The notes under the pieces were generated by a model. The model was not told the origin of the DNA. It saw only the letters and a program-made list of their open reading frames with translations, and made no database searches. Positions 1 through 8,756 of a stretch of DNA of 64,000 nt are shown here, piece by piece. Within the stretch, counting starts at the first letter, position 1, and every line of letters begins with the position of its first letter. The translations under genes were made by a program, and so were the position numbers. The stretch is from G963691885 sp963691885 (GTDB taxonomy: Bacteria > Pseudomonadota > Alphaproteobacteria > UBA8366 > Aestuariispiraceae), in contig OY829843.1 in NCBI GenBank assembly GCA_963691885.1, forward strand, positions 1,736,001 to 1,800,000. Direction: 5' to 3'.

Positions 1-837
1 GGCTGCAGCCAGGTTCGTGTTGATGTAGATTGAAGCAATCGCTGCAACGTCAGCGGCTGTGCCCATAGCGAGCTGGGAACCACCGTTGAAGCCAAACCAA
101 CCCATCCAGAGGATGAAGGTTCCGAGTGTTGCCAGCGGCATGTTCGCACCCGGCATTGGATTGATCTTGCCGTCGTCGGTGTATTTGCCTTTACGGGCAC
201 CGATTACGATTGCACCTGCAAGAGCGGCCCAACCACCAACAGAGTGAACGATGGAGGAACCAGCGAAATCGGAGAAGCCCATTTCGCTCAACCAGCCGCC
301 ACCCCAGCTCCAGGAACCCTGGATCGGATAGATGATGCCTGTCAGGAATACACAGAAGATCAGGAACGGCCAGAGTTTGACGCGCTCGGCAACTGTACCG
401 GAAACGATCGACGCGGTTGCTGCGACGAACACCATCTGGAAGAACCAGTCGGAACCAGATGCATAATCACCTTCGGTGAAGCCTGCATCCGTGATACCCG
501 GATCGTCAGCACCCCAGATCGCGAAGGATCCGATGAAGCCGGAAACATCCATATACATCAGGTTGTAACCAACCAGATAGAAAAGAATGCCTGCAGTGGA
601 ATAAAGGGCAATGTTCTTCAAACACTGCATTGTCGTGTTTTTGGTGCGAACCAGGCCAGCTTCGAGCATGGCAAAACCGGCAGCCATCCACATGACAAGG
701 AAGCCATGCATCAGGAAAGAGAGCGAGTTAAAGATAAACGCTGTCTCGGCGTCGGTTGCAGCAAGAGCCGGAGAGGTGAGACCAATCATGCCCAGGCCAG
801 CGACGGCGCCTGTTGTGAATTTAGTTGAACTACGCAT
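1..837 (-). CDS. amtB: Ammonium transporter AmtB (partial, C-terminus beyond left edge)
   Basis: Ammonium/ammonia channel of the Amt/Rh family in the inner membrane. The visible 279 codons give a cleavable signal-like start (TSPALA followed by ATDAET), then the first Amt helices with family blocks such as FLMHGFLVMWMAAGFAMLEA and GSSIVHSVGGWAAL, the latter carrying the conserved histidine region. The start is ATG at 837, preceded by a good ribosome site (GAGGGG). The gene runs off the left edge, so its last helices and C-terminal GlnK-contact tail cannot be seen. It follows glnK by 12 bases on the same strand, the standard glnK-amtB operon in which GlnK blocks the channel when nitrogen is plentiful. 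Identification is from direct recognition of family motifs. Confidence 0.93.
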   Translation of the reverse strand, partial: MRSSTKFTTGAVAGLGMIGLTSPALAATDAETAFIFNSLSFLMHGFLVMWMAAGFAMLEAGLVRTKNTTMQCLKNIALYSTAGILFYLVGYNLMYMDVSGFIGSFAIWGADDPGITDAGFTEGDYASGSDWFFQMVFVAATASIVSGTVAERVKLWPFLIFCVFLTGIIYPIQGSWSWGGGWLSEMGFSDFAGSSIVHSVGGWAALAGAIVIGARKGKYTDDGKINPMPGANMPLATLGTFILWMGWFGFNGGSQLAMGTAADVAAIASIYINTNLAAA

Positions 838-849
838 TGTTGAATCCCC

Positions 850-1188
850 TCAAAGCGCTTCTTCGCCGGACTCGCCCGTGCGGATCCGCACAGCTTTTTC
901 GAGGTCCATAACGAAAATCTTGCCGTCCCCGATCCGACCGGTATTCCCGGCCTTCTGGACAGCTTCCACTACTGCGTCGACTTGTTCGTCGCTGACGGCG
1001 ACTTCGACTTTGACCTTTGGCAGGAAGTTGACCGAGTATTCAGCTCCCCGGTAAATTTCTGTCTGCCCCTTTTGTCGACCAAACCCCTTCACCTCTGAGA
1101 TCGTCAGACCCTGCACACCCAAACCGGTGAGGGATTCTCTGACTTCGTCGAGCTTGAAGGGTTTGATTACTGCCATAACGAGTTTCAT
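850..1188 (-). CDS. glnK: P-II nitrogen regulatory protein (GlnK/GlnB)
   Basis: Trimeric signal protein that senses ATP/ADP and 2-oxoglutarate and, in the unmodified state, binds AmtB. The 112-residue product starts MKLVMAVIKPFKLDEVRESL and keeps the T-loop with Tyr51 (IYRGAEY), the uridylylation site in this family, and the C-terminal GDGKIFV block. The frame is open 36 codons further upstream, but the conserved protein begins at ATG 1188 and the 112-residue length is the family norm, so that start is chosen. It is the first gene of an operon with amtB. The GlnK rather than GlnB name rests on this linkage. No clear sigma-54 promoter was found upstream. Confidence 0.95.
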   Translation of the reverse strand: MKLVMAVIKPFKLDEVRESLTGLGVQGLTISEVKGFGRQKGQTEIYRGAEYSVNFLPKVKVEVAVSDEQVDAVVEAVQKAGNTGRIGDGKIFVMDLEKAVRIRTGESGEEAL

Positions 1189-1510
1189 TCGCTGGCTCCC
1201 TTCTGGTTTGTGTTCACACGCAAAAAAACGCACTGCGTTTACCGCGCTAACCATTACAAGATGCGGGCCAGACTCGCGAACTCGGAAAAACCTCATAAAA
1301 TCAATGCATTAAAAGGTGCGTTTGAATCAATGACTACAAAATAAGCGGAGAAATCTGATTAATTGACAAGCAAATCGCTGATTCTGCACAAATTTTAGGC
1401 AGTACAATGCGTCGGTTTTCCACAGGGCGGAGTGCTTTACCTTGCGCCCGCGCGGGGTCACATTGGGGGCAGCTAATTTCACAGCGTAGATGGTTGAAGT
1501 TGAGAGCAAA
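1189..1510. other. Divergent intergenic region glnK / ubiH-like gene
   Basis: About 320 bases separate the divergently transcribed glnK and the flavin hydroxylase, so both promoters should lie here. The stretch is AT-rich around 1290-1400. I looked for a sigma-54 -24/-12 element reading towards glnK and found only a poor match. No RNA gene, hairpin terminator or small ORF can be supported. Confidence 0.4.
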
Positions 1511-2737
1511 ATGAAAGAGGCATTTGACATCATTATTGTCGGCGGGGGCATGGTTGGGTCGACCCTGGGTTGCGCGCTGGCGGGCCACGGCCTCGACGTT
1601 GCTGTGGTCGATCGGGAGGATCTCTCGGTACCGATTTTGGACAATTATGACGGGCGCGCCTCGGCGATATCTTTCGGATCGGCTCAGGTCCTCAAAGGGA
1701 TTGGATTATGGGACCATCTGGAACAGGAAGCCTCACCCATATGGGATATCAGGGTTGTGGACGGCCATGTTATTGACGGCATCTCACCTCTCTTCCTGCA
1801 TTATGATCACACTGACATCGGGGATGAGCCGTTTGGATATATTGTAGAGAACCGACAAACCCGGCTTGCCTTGCGGGCCCTGGTGGCGCAGCGCGCGACC
1901 CTGACATTTTTTGCGCCAGAAACCGTGTCGGCGCTAACCCGTGATGCCGGACGGGCAACGGTAACACTTGAAAATGGTCACACCCTGCGCGCGCCCCTCT
2001 GCATCGCGGCGGATGGTAAATTTTCCTCCATGCGCGAACGGGTCGGGATCAAAACCACAGGGTGGTCTTATGACCAGACCTCTATCGTCTGCACGGTGAA
2101 GCATGAAATTCCGCATAACGGTGTTGCTGTGGAATTGTTCCTGCCGGGCGGTCCCTTTGCGATGCTGCCCATGACGGATGATCGGTCCAATGTCGTCTGG
2201 TCGGAGAACAGCGATCTGGCCCAACAGTATATGGCCCTGGAGGACGAGGCGTTTCTGGCTGAACTGAAAAACCGGTTTGGCGACTGGCTTGGCGAGGTTC
2301 AGCTCACCGGGCCCCGTTTTTCCTATCCTCTGTCCCTGCTGCATTCTGAAACTTACATCGACGATCGCTTCGCCATGTTGGGGGATGCCGCCCATGCCAT
2401 CCATCCGATTGCCGGACAGGGGTTGAATATGGGCCTGCGTGACATTGCAGCGCTGGCTGAGGTTCTGGTGGACGCTCACAGACTGGGACTTGATCTGGGC
2501 GCGGTCTCGGTCTTGGAGCGATATCAGCGTTGGCGCCGTTTTGACAATTCGGTGCTGGCGGCTGTTACCGATGGTCTGACACGCCTGTTCTCCAATGATG
2601 TCCCGCCTTTGCGTTTGTTGCGCGATGTTGGATTGGCGGCGGTAAACAAAGCACCGCCGGTCAAGAAGATGCTTATGCGGCACGCAATGGGAACGCTTGG
2701 GGATTTGCCGCGCCTGGTCCGGGGTGAGCAGCTTTAG
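1511..2737 (+). CDS. UbiH/UbiF/VisC/COQ6-family FAD-dependent hydroxylase (ubiquinone biosynthesis)
   Basis: Class A flavoprotein monooxygenase, most likely hydroxylating an aromatic intermediate of ubiquinone biosynthesis. The sequence shows the N-terminal dinucleotide fold IIIVGGGMVGSTLG, the middle DG motif region (CIAADGKFSSMRERVGI) and the C-terminal FAD block GDAAHAIHPIAGQGLNMGLR. Two starts are in frame: ATG 1490 without a ribosome site, and ATG 1511 preceded by GAGA at good spacing. I prefer 1511, giving 408 residues, normal for the family. Which ring position it hydroxylates cannot be told, because UbiH, UbiF, UbiI and UbiL paralogues share these motifs. It stands alone, convergent with the DUF971 gene. 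Confidence 0.88.
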   Translation: MKEAFDIIIVGGGMVGSTLGCALAGHGLDVAVVDREDLSVPILDNYDGRASAISFGSAQVLKGIGLWDHLEQEASPIWDIRVVDGHVIDGISPLFLHYDHTDIGDEPFGYIVENRQTRLALRALVAQRATLTFFAPETVSALTRDAGRATVTLENGHTLRAPLCIAADGKFSSMRERVGIKTTGWSYDQTSIVCTVKHEIPHNGVAVELFLPGGPFAMLPMTDDRSNVVWSENSDLAQQYMALEDEAFLAELKNRFGDWLGEVQLTGPRFSYPLSLLHSETYIDDRFAMLGDAAHAIHPIAGQGLNMGLRDIAALAEVLVDAHRLGLDLGAVSVLERYQRWRRFDNSVLAAVTDGLTRLFSNDVPPLRLLRDVGLAAVNKAPPVKKMLMRHAMGTLGDLPRLVRGEQL

Positions 2738-2761
2738 GAGCGGTGTCCAGATGCTGTCGCC

Positions 2762-3148
2762 CTACGGGTCGCGCGACAGACCCTGATTTTCCAGTTCAAT
2801 CAGATAGTTCGCCCAGCGAACATCATGGTCCGTGCCAAGCTCATAGAGATACTGCCAGGAATAGATCCCGCTATCATGCATGTCATCAAAGGTGATGCGC
2901 AGGGCGTAGTTGCCCACCGGATCCAGTTTCATGATGCCGACATGGCGCCTGCCCGGGACGGTTTTCTTTTGACCGGGGTGATGACCCTGAACTTCTGCCG
3001 ACGGGCTTTCCACCCGAAGATATTCTGCCGGGTACTGGAAGGTCTCGCCGTTTTCAAATGCGACCTCCAACACTTTCTCCGCAGAGTTCAGACGGATCTC
3101 TTCTGGCCATATCTTGGTTGAGAACCGGTTTTCGGCAGGATCACTCAT
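2762..3148 (-). CDS. DUF971 (gamma-butyrobetaine hydroxylase-like N-terminal domain) protein
   Basis: Small 128-residue protein consisting of a single DUF971 domain: WPEEIRLNSAEKVLEVAFEN, then LPAEYLR-type and GHHPGQK segments, and the closing ITFDDMHDSGIYSWQYLYEL block, all typical. The domain also occurs at the N-terminus of gamma-butyrobetaine hydroxylases and in plant/bacterial iron-sulfur scaffold-associated proteins; its precise bacterial role is not settled. It is the last gene of the operon thioredoxin-LON-Trm112-DUF971. Its start lies three bases after the Trm112 stop, with GGAAAG inside the Trm112 end as ribosome site, so translation is probably coupled. Confidence 0.88.
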   Translation of the reverse strand: MSDPAENRFSTKIWPEEIRLNSAEKVLEVAFENGETFQYPAEYLRVESPSAEVQGHHPGQKKTVPGRRHVGIMKLDPVGNYALRITFDDMHDSGIYSWQYLYELGTDHDVRWANYLIELENQGLSRDP

Positions 3149-3151
3149 TGA

Positions 3152-3376
3152 TCAGCTTTCCAACTGACGGGCTTCATAGGGAAGCATGATGGGGATGCCA
3201 TCCCGGATAGGATAGGCAAGCCCGGCCTGGCTGCTGACAAGCTCTTGAGCATCCGCATCATATTGCAACGGACCATGGGTTACCGGACAGACCAGAAACT
3301 CCAATAATTTTGGATCGACGACATCATTGATCCGGTTGCTATCCCCAGACTTCTGATCACTATCGTTTTCGGACAT
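3152..3376 (-). CDS. Trm112 family protein
   Basis: A 74-residue protein with the Trm112/UPF0434 signature: LLEFLVCPVTHGPLQYD, then QELVSSQAGLAYPIRDGIP and a terminal ML-YEAR segment. Bacterial Trm112-like proteins are small zinc-ribbon-like partners of methyltransferases. Here only one cysteine (CPVTHG) remains of the CPxCxG-type motif, as is usual in proteobacterial members. The frame is open eight codons further upstream, but ATG 3376 has the ribosome site GGAAGA and is preferred. It sits between the LON-domain and DUF971 genes with minimal spacing. Confidence 0.88.
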   Translation of the reverse strand: MSENDSDQKSGDSNRINDVVDPKLLEFLVCPVTHGPLQYDADAQELVSSQAGLAYPIRDGIPIMLPYEARQLES

Positions 3377-3409
3377 TCCAGTCTTCCTTTTTGGCGCCAC
3401 AGTGGCGCC

Positions 3410-4066
3410 TTACTGCTTGCCGCTTTCTTCGTGGCTGGTTTCGAGCACGGCCATCTCGACCAGTTGGGTCAAGACGGTCAGGCGCTCTTCAAGGGTGACG
3501 GCTTCCAGCAGCGCCTGTTTTTCGAGTGGCTCAAACGGGCAAACCATCGCCAGGGAATTCACCAGACGATCTGCCGGTGTGGACTTTATGGCGTCCCAAT
3601 TTGCCTCTATGCCCTGTTCGTCGAAAAAGGGTTTGAGGCTGGAAAGCAGACGTGTTGTGTCCGCGACCGTGTCACCCTCTTCGCCAAGGTCGGCATGAAA
3701 AGGTTGCCAATCCGGCTCGACTAGTCGAAAGCCGCTTTGCCCCCGCAATTCCTGGGTGATCCGAAAACGACTGACGCCCTTCAAGTTGATCATAAAGCGG
3801 CCGTCTTCGGTTTCCTCAAACTGAATGATGCGCCCTGCACAGCCGATCGCGTAGGTATCCGGTTTGTCACTGTCGCTTTCCGGGTCTTTCGGCTGGACCA
3901 TCCCGATCATCCGGTTGCCGCCAAGAGCGACCGTTGTCATTGCAAGATAACGCGGCTCAAAAATATTCAGCGGCAGCGTCGTACCCGGCAGGACGATGGC
4001 ACCCGTCAGCGGAAAGATCGGCAGTGTAGCCGGCAGATTGTCAAAGCTTGGGTCAAAGACGCTCAT
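3410..4066 (-). CDS. LON peptidase substrate-binding domain protein
   Basis: 218-residue stand-alone Lon N-terminal (substrate-recognition) domain without ATPase or protease parts. Characteristic blocks are LPIFPLTGAIVLPGTTLPLN, IFEPRYLAMT and GCAGRIIQFEETEDGRFMIN, followed by the helical tail with LVNSLAMVCPFEPLEKQALL. Such proteins are common in alphaproteobacteria next to thioredoxin and Trm112 genes, as here. The biochemical role is unproven and is presumably substrate binding or adaptor work in protein quality control. Second gene of the minus-strand operon, 66 bases after the thioredoxin gene. The start region has only a weak GAG ribosome site. Confidence 0.9.
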   Translation of the reverse strand: MSVFDPSFDNLPATLPIFPLTGAIVLPGTTLPLNIFEPRYLAMTTVALGGNRMIGMVQPKDPESDSDKPDTYAIGCAGRIIQFEETEDGRFMINLKGVSRFRITQELRGQSGFRLVEPDWQPFHADLGEEGDTVADTTRLLSSLKPFFDEQGIEANWDAIKSTPADRLVNSLAMVCPFEPLEKQALLEAVTLEERLTVLTQLVEMAVLETSHEESGKQ

Positions 4067-4132
4067 ATATGTCTCGTATGCCTCGTATGTCTCGCGGTTC
4101 AGTTCAGTGCGTCACGGCTGCGGCGCGATCAT

Positions 4133-5068
4133 TCACGAGAATAGTAGAGACGACAGGCGCCGTCTGCCAGACATAACGACCGGGTCTGCCGCGCCCTTTT
4201 CCTCGAAGATCTTTAAAAGCTCGATCCGCGCAGCTTCTTCATTCCAGGCGCGATTCTTCTCCATGATCAGCAGCAGGTTATCAATCGCTTCTTCGGTGTC
4301 ATCAGCGGCGGCCTGTACCTGGGCCAGTTCAAACCGGGCCTCGAGGTTATCCGGTTCTGCGGCCACGCGATCGACCAGACCCTGCACCTTCTTCTTCGCT
4401 TCTATCGCCGCTGCAATTTTCTCAAGCGACTGATGAAGCGGTTGCAGCTCTTCCGCATTGCGTTGCTCGTCCGGCAGGCTGTTCAGGAATTCAAGTGCCA
4501 TATCGGCCTTGTCCAGTTTGATCAGTGCATTGCCGAACCCGGCGAGCGCTTCAAGATTGGTTGGATCGTGCTGGGCGATCTGCTGATAGATTGCACCTGC
4601 CGTATTGAAATCCTCTGCCTCGGCGGCTTCTGCGGCTTGGGCAAGGGCCTGGGCAATCGGATCGCCTGCTTCCGCGCCGCCACCGGTCATGCCGGCTGTT
4701 GCCTGAACAATCTTGTCGATAAAGGCCTTGATTTCGCTCTCGGGGATCGCCCCCATGAAACCGTCAACTGGTTGACCGCCCGCAAAAGCGAAGACAGCGG
4801 GGATTGACTGAATCTGCATCTGCCGGGCAATTTCCTGGTTCTGATCAATGTCGATTTTGACCAGTTTCACCGCACCGCCTGCGGCTTTCACGGCATTTTC
4901 GATTGCCGGACCAAGCTGACGACAGGGGCCACACCAAGGGGCCCAGAAATCAACAATAACCGGAACCTCCATGCTGGCCTGCAAAACATCGGCCTGAAAG
5001 CTTGCGGTCGTGGTGTCCTTGATCAGGTCATCGCCGCCCGCCGCAGATTGCGTCATGTCAAGTTCCAT
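4133..5068 (-). CDS. Thioredoxin-TPR co-chaperone (YbbN/CnoX-like)
   Basis: 311-residue fusion of an N-terminal thioredoxin domain (about residues 20-120, active site WAPWCGPCRQLGP) with a C-terminal helical TPR region (about 135-305) containing LAQAAEAAEAEDFNTAGAIY and EARFELAQVQAAADDTEEAI. This architecture is that of YbbN/CnoX, a holdase that hands oxidised or unfolded substrates to chaperones. Unlike E. coli YbbN, whose active site is SxxC, the full CGPC pair is kept, so redox activity is likely. The start at ATG 5068 has GGGAG at good spacing. It heads the operon with LON, Trm112 and DUF971 genes. Confidence 0.9.
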   Translation of the reverse strand: MELDMTQSAAGGDDLIKDTTTASFQADVLQASMEVPVIVDFWAPWCGPCRQLGPAIENAVKAAGGAVKLVKIDIDQNQEIARQMQIQSIPAVFAFAGGQPVDGFMGAIPESEIKAFIDKIVQATAGMTGGGAEAGDPIAQALAQAAEAAEAEDFNTAGAIYQQIAQHDPTNLEALAGFGNALIKLDKADMALEFLNSLPDEQRNAEELQPLHQSLEKIAAAIEAKKKVQGLVDRVAAEPDNLEARFELAQVQAAADDTEEAIDNLLLIMEKNRAWNEEAARIELLKIFEEKGAADPVVMSGRRRLSSLLFS

Positions 5069-5165
5069 AATTCTATGCTCCCGGTGCTGTCACAGTTCTA
5101 TGTGGTCTTTTGTGGGCGTCAGGGCAAGGGATATCAGCGCTTTTGGCGCTCTTCCCCGCAATCGG

Positions 5166-5705
5166 TCAGGTATCTCCGCCGATTTGGTCGAAATCCAGGA
5201 TCAATGGGGCATGGTTTCGGTCTTCCAGAAACTGGATCAGGTCATCGGGTTTGATCTGTGTTGTCTGGTCGTTTCGCAAAGGATGGGCGTTGACAAAGGG
5301 CTCGTCGAAAATGGCTTTATCCAGTACGACCTGAACCAGTCCATCGTGATCGTTCAGGATGCCGAATGGGGTGACAGCGCCCGGGATCACGCCCAACCGG
5401 TCCATCAGCAAGTCGGGCGAGCCGAAACTCAGATTGCCTTTCGCCCCCAGATGCGGTCGCAGCGCCTTCAGGTCTATGGCACGGTCTTCCAGCACGGTAA
5501 CCAGCCAGATCGTCTTCTTTTTGTCCCGCAGGAACAGGTTCTTGATATGGGCACCTTCCAGCATGCCGCGATGGGCCTGTGCCTGTTCCACGGTAAAGGC
5601 GGCCTCGTGATCCACGGTTCTGGTTTCAATGCCAAGCGCAGTGAGCGCTGTGAACAGATCCTGGTCGTTGAGCGGCGTTTTGGTTTCGGGGCTTTCCTCG
5701 GTCAT
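5166..5705 (-). CDS. ProX/YbaK-type aminoacyl-tRNA deacylase
   Basis: 179-residue YbaK/EbsC-fold protein of the ProXp/PrdX class, which hydrolyses mischarged (typically Ala-) tRNAPro in trans. Recognised from the TVDHEAAFTVEQAQAHRGML, AHIKNLFLRDKKKTIWLVTV and FGSPDLLMDRLGVIPGAVTP blocks and the C-terminal NAHPLRNDQTTQI segment. The lysine in IKNLFL and the G-PGAVTP loop, both typical functional positions, are present. The frame stays open 44 codons upstream, but that extension lacks family similarity, so ATG 5705 is chosen. The amino-acid specificity is inferred from family, not demonstrated. Confidence 0.88.
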   Translation of the reverse strand: MTEESPETKTPLNDQDLFTALTALGIETRTVDHEAAFTVEQAQAHRGMLEGAHIKNLFLRDKKKTIWLVTVLEDRAIDLKALRPHLGAKGNLSFGSPDLLMDRLGVIPGAVTPFGILNDHDGLVQVVLDKAIFDEPFVNAHPLRNDQTTQIKPDDLIQFLEDRNHAPLILDFDQIGGDT

Positions 5706-5911
5706 GGCAGGCAGGCTTTCGTTGTGTATTGGCGGCGGTTTTCCTGATTTTCCCTGCGGTGATACGGGACCATTCCGGGTTCTACAACACTTCCGGTGGT
5801 CCGCATGAAACAGTCTTGGAAAAAAAATGCAAATCATCCTTGCAAAGCGGTCCGGGCGGAGTATTATCCGCGCCGCTTCTAGTGAGAAGCAGCGGTCCTG
5901 TTACGGATCAT

Positions 5912-5986
5912 GCGGGCGTAGCTCAGGGGTAGAGCGCAACCTTGCCAAGGTTGATGTCGTGAGTTCGAATCTCATCGCCCGCTCCA
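5912..5986 (+). tRNA. tRNA-Gly (anticodon GCC)
   Basis: A full cloverleaf can be drawn: acceptor stem GCGGGCG pairing with CGCCCGC, D arm GCTC-AGGGGTA-GAGC, anticodon arm CAACC-TTGCCAA-GGTTG with anticodon GCC at 5944-5946, and T arm with the GTTCGAAT loop. The terminal CCA is encoded (5984-5986). It decodes GGC and GGU glycine codons. The gene stands alone between the ProX gene and an AT-richer molybdoenzyme gene. I looked for a repeat of its 3' end further right, as an integration site would leave, and saw none. Confidence 0.97.
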
Positions 5987-6086
5987 ATTTCTTCCGGAAC
6001 CAGTCCTGCTGCCTTCTAATCTGACGATGGCATGTGAGTTCATCGTCAACGACAAGTTTCTTGCCGGTGCCGGCCTGCAAGAACCC

Positions 6087-8426
6087 TTAGTTTAGAATTG
6101 GCGGTTCGAAGGCGGTCACAGGCGGCGGTTGATCGCCATCGTAGACTTCAATCCTAACCAAACATGTATGCGCGGTTGGTCCCTGACCGAGGCTGGATGT
6201 GCCTTTGTCTTTTGTCAGAGCATTTGGGTTCCCGTGTCGACAGAGGCCGGTTTCGTCGGGGTCCCACCATGCACCGGTGCTCATTTGAACAACGCCGGGG
6301 CGGATCTCCTGCGAGAGTACCGCAACACCAAGGCAAGCACCTCTTTCGTTGTGTAGGCGAATGAAATCGCCATCTTTGATCCCTCGGGTTTCAGCATCAT
6401 CGGGATTAATGAGTACGGGTTCACGGCCGTTAAGTTTTGAGTCTCGGCTTACAGCGCCCTGATCCAACTGGGAATGAAGCTTCTTGGATGGTTGGTTTGA
6501 AAGCAGATGCAGTTCATCTGTCGTGGCATTTCCAAGCCACTCGTGTGGTTCCAGCCAGACAGGATGGCCCGGGCAATCGGGATAGCCAAATCCCGCGACT
6601 GTCGTCGAGTAAATCTCAATCTTACCGCTAGGCGTAGCCAGAGAATTGGCAACCGGATCCGAAATAAAGTCATTCAACATAATGGTTGGTTCTGCAGGCA
6701 TTGGGACTTGGAATACCCCTTCTTCGCAAAAGCGCTCCCATTCCGGGAGAGTTAACCTGTCCGTAGAGCCGCCCGAATTTGGAACTTGGTTAGAGGCCAA
6801 ATCTCCGGCTCTGCCATCAGAGAAACTTGTTTGATCATAGATATGCCGCACCCATTCGTCGGAACTGCGGCCTTCTGTGAAGACGGTTTCTATATTCATT
6901 CGTCGAGCGATACCTCGAAATATTTCAAAGTCATCCCGAACGTTATCCGGCGCATCGACCGCTTTCTCCATCCGAATGATATAGCTATCTCGCATCGACA
7001 GACTAACGTCGTTGCGTTCCAAGTGAGTGGAACAAGGAAGAACAATATCAGCCCGTTTGGCGGTAGCATTCCAACACCAATCATTAACGATGATTGTTTC
7101 TGGTTTCTGCCATGCTTTTTCCAGTCGGTTCAGATCTTGATGATGGTGGTACGGATTCCCACCCGCCCACCAGATCATCCGAATATCCGGATAAACAAGG
7201 TCTATTCCGTTAAACTGAAATGATTGGCCAGGATTTTCCAGCATTTCTGCAATGCGGGCAACAGGGATGAAATCAACAACTTCATTCTTACCTTGAGGAA
7301 AAGAACCTCCAGACAATAACGGATAACTCGCACCGATACTGTTAGAAGCAGAATAGCCGAACCCAAAGCCGCCACCTGGCAATCCAATTTGGCCTAGCAT
7401 GGCGGCAAGTGCTATTGCCATCCAATAAGGTTGTTCCCCATGGGCCTGCCGAGTAAGAGACCAACTGACCGAGATCATTGTCCTTTTCGTTGCCATGCGC
7501 CTGGCTAAACTACGGATTTTGTCTGCGGGCACCTCTGACAGAACGGCCGCCCAATCGGCATCTTTTTGAATCCCGTCAACCGCACCTAAGAGGTAGGATT
7601 CAAGGTGGCGATACCCGACACAGTATCTTTCCAGAAAATCTGGTTTGTGCAGTTCTTCAGATACGAGGGTATGAGCAAGCCCCAACATTAGTGCAACATC
7701 ACTATTAGGTCTTAACGGAAGCCACTCAGCCTCAATAGCACCATCCATATCACTTTGGAGCGGGCTTACATTGACAAATTCAACACCGGCAGACCGGGCC
7801 GCCATGATGCCCTCTTTCTGTCGATGCACCCCTAGACCCCCGCTGTCGATCTGCCCGTTCTTTAGCGGGACACCCCCGAAAGCGACGAAAAGCTCTCCCG
7901 CTTCAACGATCGATTCCCAAGGTGTCGTGGTGTTCAGGAATTTGCGAAAAGACCCCAGGATATGGGGTACCATCGCCTCTGCAGCTGCAAATGAATAAGT
8001 GAAGGTCGAACTTGTGAATCCACCAGTGCAATTCAAGAAACGTTTCAGTTGACTTTGAGCATGATGACACCTTCCGGCGCTGGCCCACCCGTATGAACCT
8101 GCGTAGATTGCTCTTGAGGAGAACTTTTCCCTCACTCGCGTAATCTCGTCGGCAACGAGATCCTCAACGTCATCCCAAGAAACTTCTACGAAAGGTTCCT
8201 TACCTCGAAGGTGCGTATTGCTTCCTGGTCCATCTCGTAGCCAGCTCTCTCGAACGGCAGGCTTTTGGATCCTGCTTGGCGCATTCAGAGCGTCAACTAC
8301 GCCCTGACCAATAGGTGACGGGTCCAGGTCTTGTTCAAAAAATTTGAGCTCCTTAACGGCTCCATTGGCTACTTCAGCCCGATAAACGCCATAGTGTGTT
8401 GCTGTGAGAAAGCTTGTTTTTTTCAA
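6087..8426 (-). CDS. Molybdopterin-dependent oxidoreductase, biotin/TMAO/DMSO sulfoxide reductase family
   Basis: 779-residue bis-MGD enzyme of the DMSO-reductase/BisC type. The N-terminus goes straight into TATHYGVYRAEV, without a Tat signal or the cysteine motif of an iron-sulfur cluster, so it should be cytoplasmic, like BisC. The SYGWASAGRCHHAQSQ block carries the likely molybdenum-ligand serine (Ser116). Other cofactor-binding blocks include NPYHHHQDLNRLEKAW and the C-terminal GACLGVAVLSQEIRPGVVQM. Likely substrates are S- or N-oxides such as biotin or methionine sulfoxide. The start is TTG 8426; no ATG or GTG is available in that frame before a stop. The gene is visibly more AT-rich than its neighbours, suggesting separate ancestry. 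Confidence 0.85.
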   Translation of the reverse strand: MKKTSFLTATHYGVYRAEVANGAVKELKFFEQDLDPSPIGQGVVDALNAPSRIQKPAVRESWLRDGPGSNTHLRGKEPFVEVSWDDVEDLVADEITRVREKFSSRAIYAGSYGWASAGRCHHAQSQLKRFLNCTGGFTSSTFTYSFAAAEAMVPHILGSFRKFLNTTTPWESIVEAGELFVAFGGVPLKNGQIDSGGLGVHRQKEGIMAARSAGVEFVNVSPLQSDMDGAIEAEWLPLRPNSDVALMLGLAHTLVSEELHKPDFLERYCVGYRHLESYLLGAVDGIQKDADWAAVLSEVPADKIRSLARRMATKRTMISVSWSLTRQAHGEQPYWMAIALAAMLGQIGLPGGGFGFGYSASNSIGASYPLLSGGSFPQGKNEVVDFIPVARIAEMLENPGQSFQFNGIDLVYPDIRMIWWAGGNPYHHHQDLNRLEKAWQKPETIIVNDWCWNATAKRADIVLPCSTHLERNDVSLSMRDSYIIRMEKAVDAPDNVRDDFEIFRGIARRMNIETVFTEGRSSDEWVRHIYDQTSFSDGRAGDLASNQVPNSGGSTDRLTLPEWERFCEEGVFQVPMPAEPTIMLNDFISDPVANSLATPSGKIEIYSTTVAGFGYPDCPGHPVWLEPHEWLGNATTDELHLLSNQPSKKLHSQLDQGAVSRDSKLNGREPVLINPDDAETRGIKDGDFIRLHNERGACLGVAVLSQEIRPGVVQMSTGAWWDPDETGLCRHGNPNALTKDKGTSSLGQGPTAHTCLVRIEVYDGDQPPPVTAFEPPILN

Positions 8427-8756
8427 TTGAGTATCCAGTGCCTAGATTGACGGATATATGAACGGGTCCGACGTTAATCGGTGTAGCGTCAACGTCAATT
8501 CTGTTCTAACGCAATCATGTATTTATCAGTAGTACATAATAGCTTGAAATCGACGTCATCGCAGAGATCAAATTTTGGATGACGAACTCCAAGCATTTGC
8601 CACTGCATTGTTGAAACCTCTTGCGCGCCTGCTGCATATTGATTTGGGCATCGCCGGTGAATGATCCGGGCGGACGATAACTGCCTGCGACTGCTGAGGA
8701 TTGGGACTTGCCAGATTTCGCATGCTTTGTTTCACATACCCGGAACTGGGGACTTT
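8427..8756. other. Intergenic region upstream of molybdoenzyme and cyclase genes
   Basis: A 330-base divergent spacer. The left half is AT-rich and presumably holds the promoter of the molybdoenzyme gene. Around 8555-8662 a plus-strand frame reads like a short, leucine-rich protein end (DDELQAFATALLKPLARLLH) before a stop. This could be a remnant of a lost gene but is too short to assign. Nothing else is supported. Confidence 0.3.

Noticed and set aside
1189..1330. Possible sigma-54 promoter for glnK
   Set aside because: The best match has the wrong spacing between the GG and GC elements, so it cannot be supported.
1934..2683. 249-codon minus-strand frame opposite the UbiH-family gene
   Set aside because: The plus-strand product has all FAD motifs; the opposite frame has none.
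5912..8570. tRNA-Gly as attachment site of an integrated element containing the molybdoenzyme
   Set aside because: No second copy of the tRNA 3' end and no integrase were found in the region.
8555..8662. Short plus-strand frame reading DDELQAFATALLKPLARLLH before a stop
   Set aside because: It looks protein-like and might be a gene remnant, but it is too short and has no start or ribosome site.
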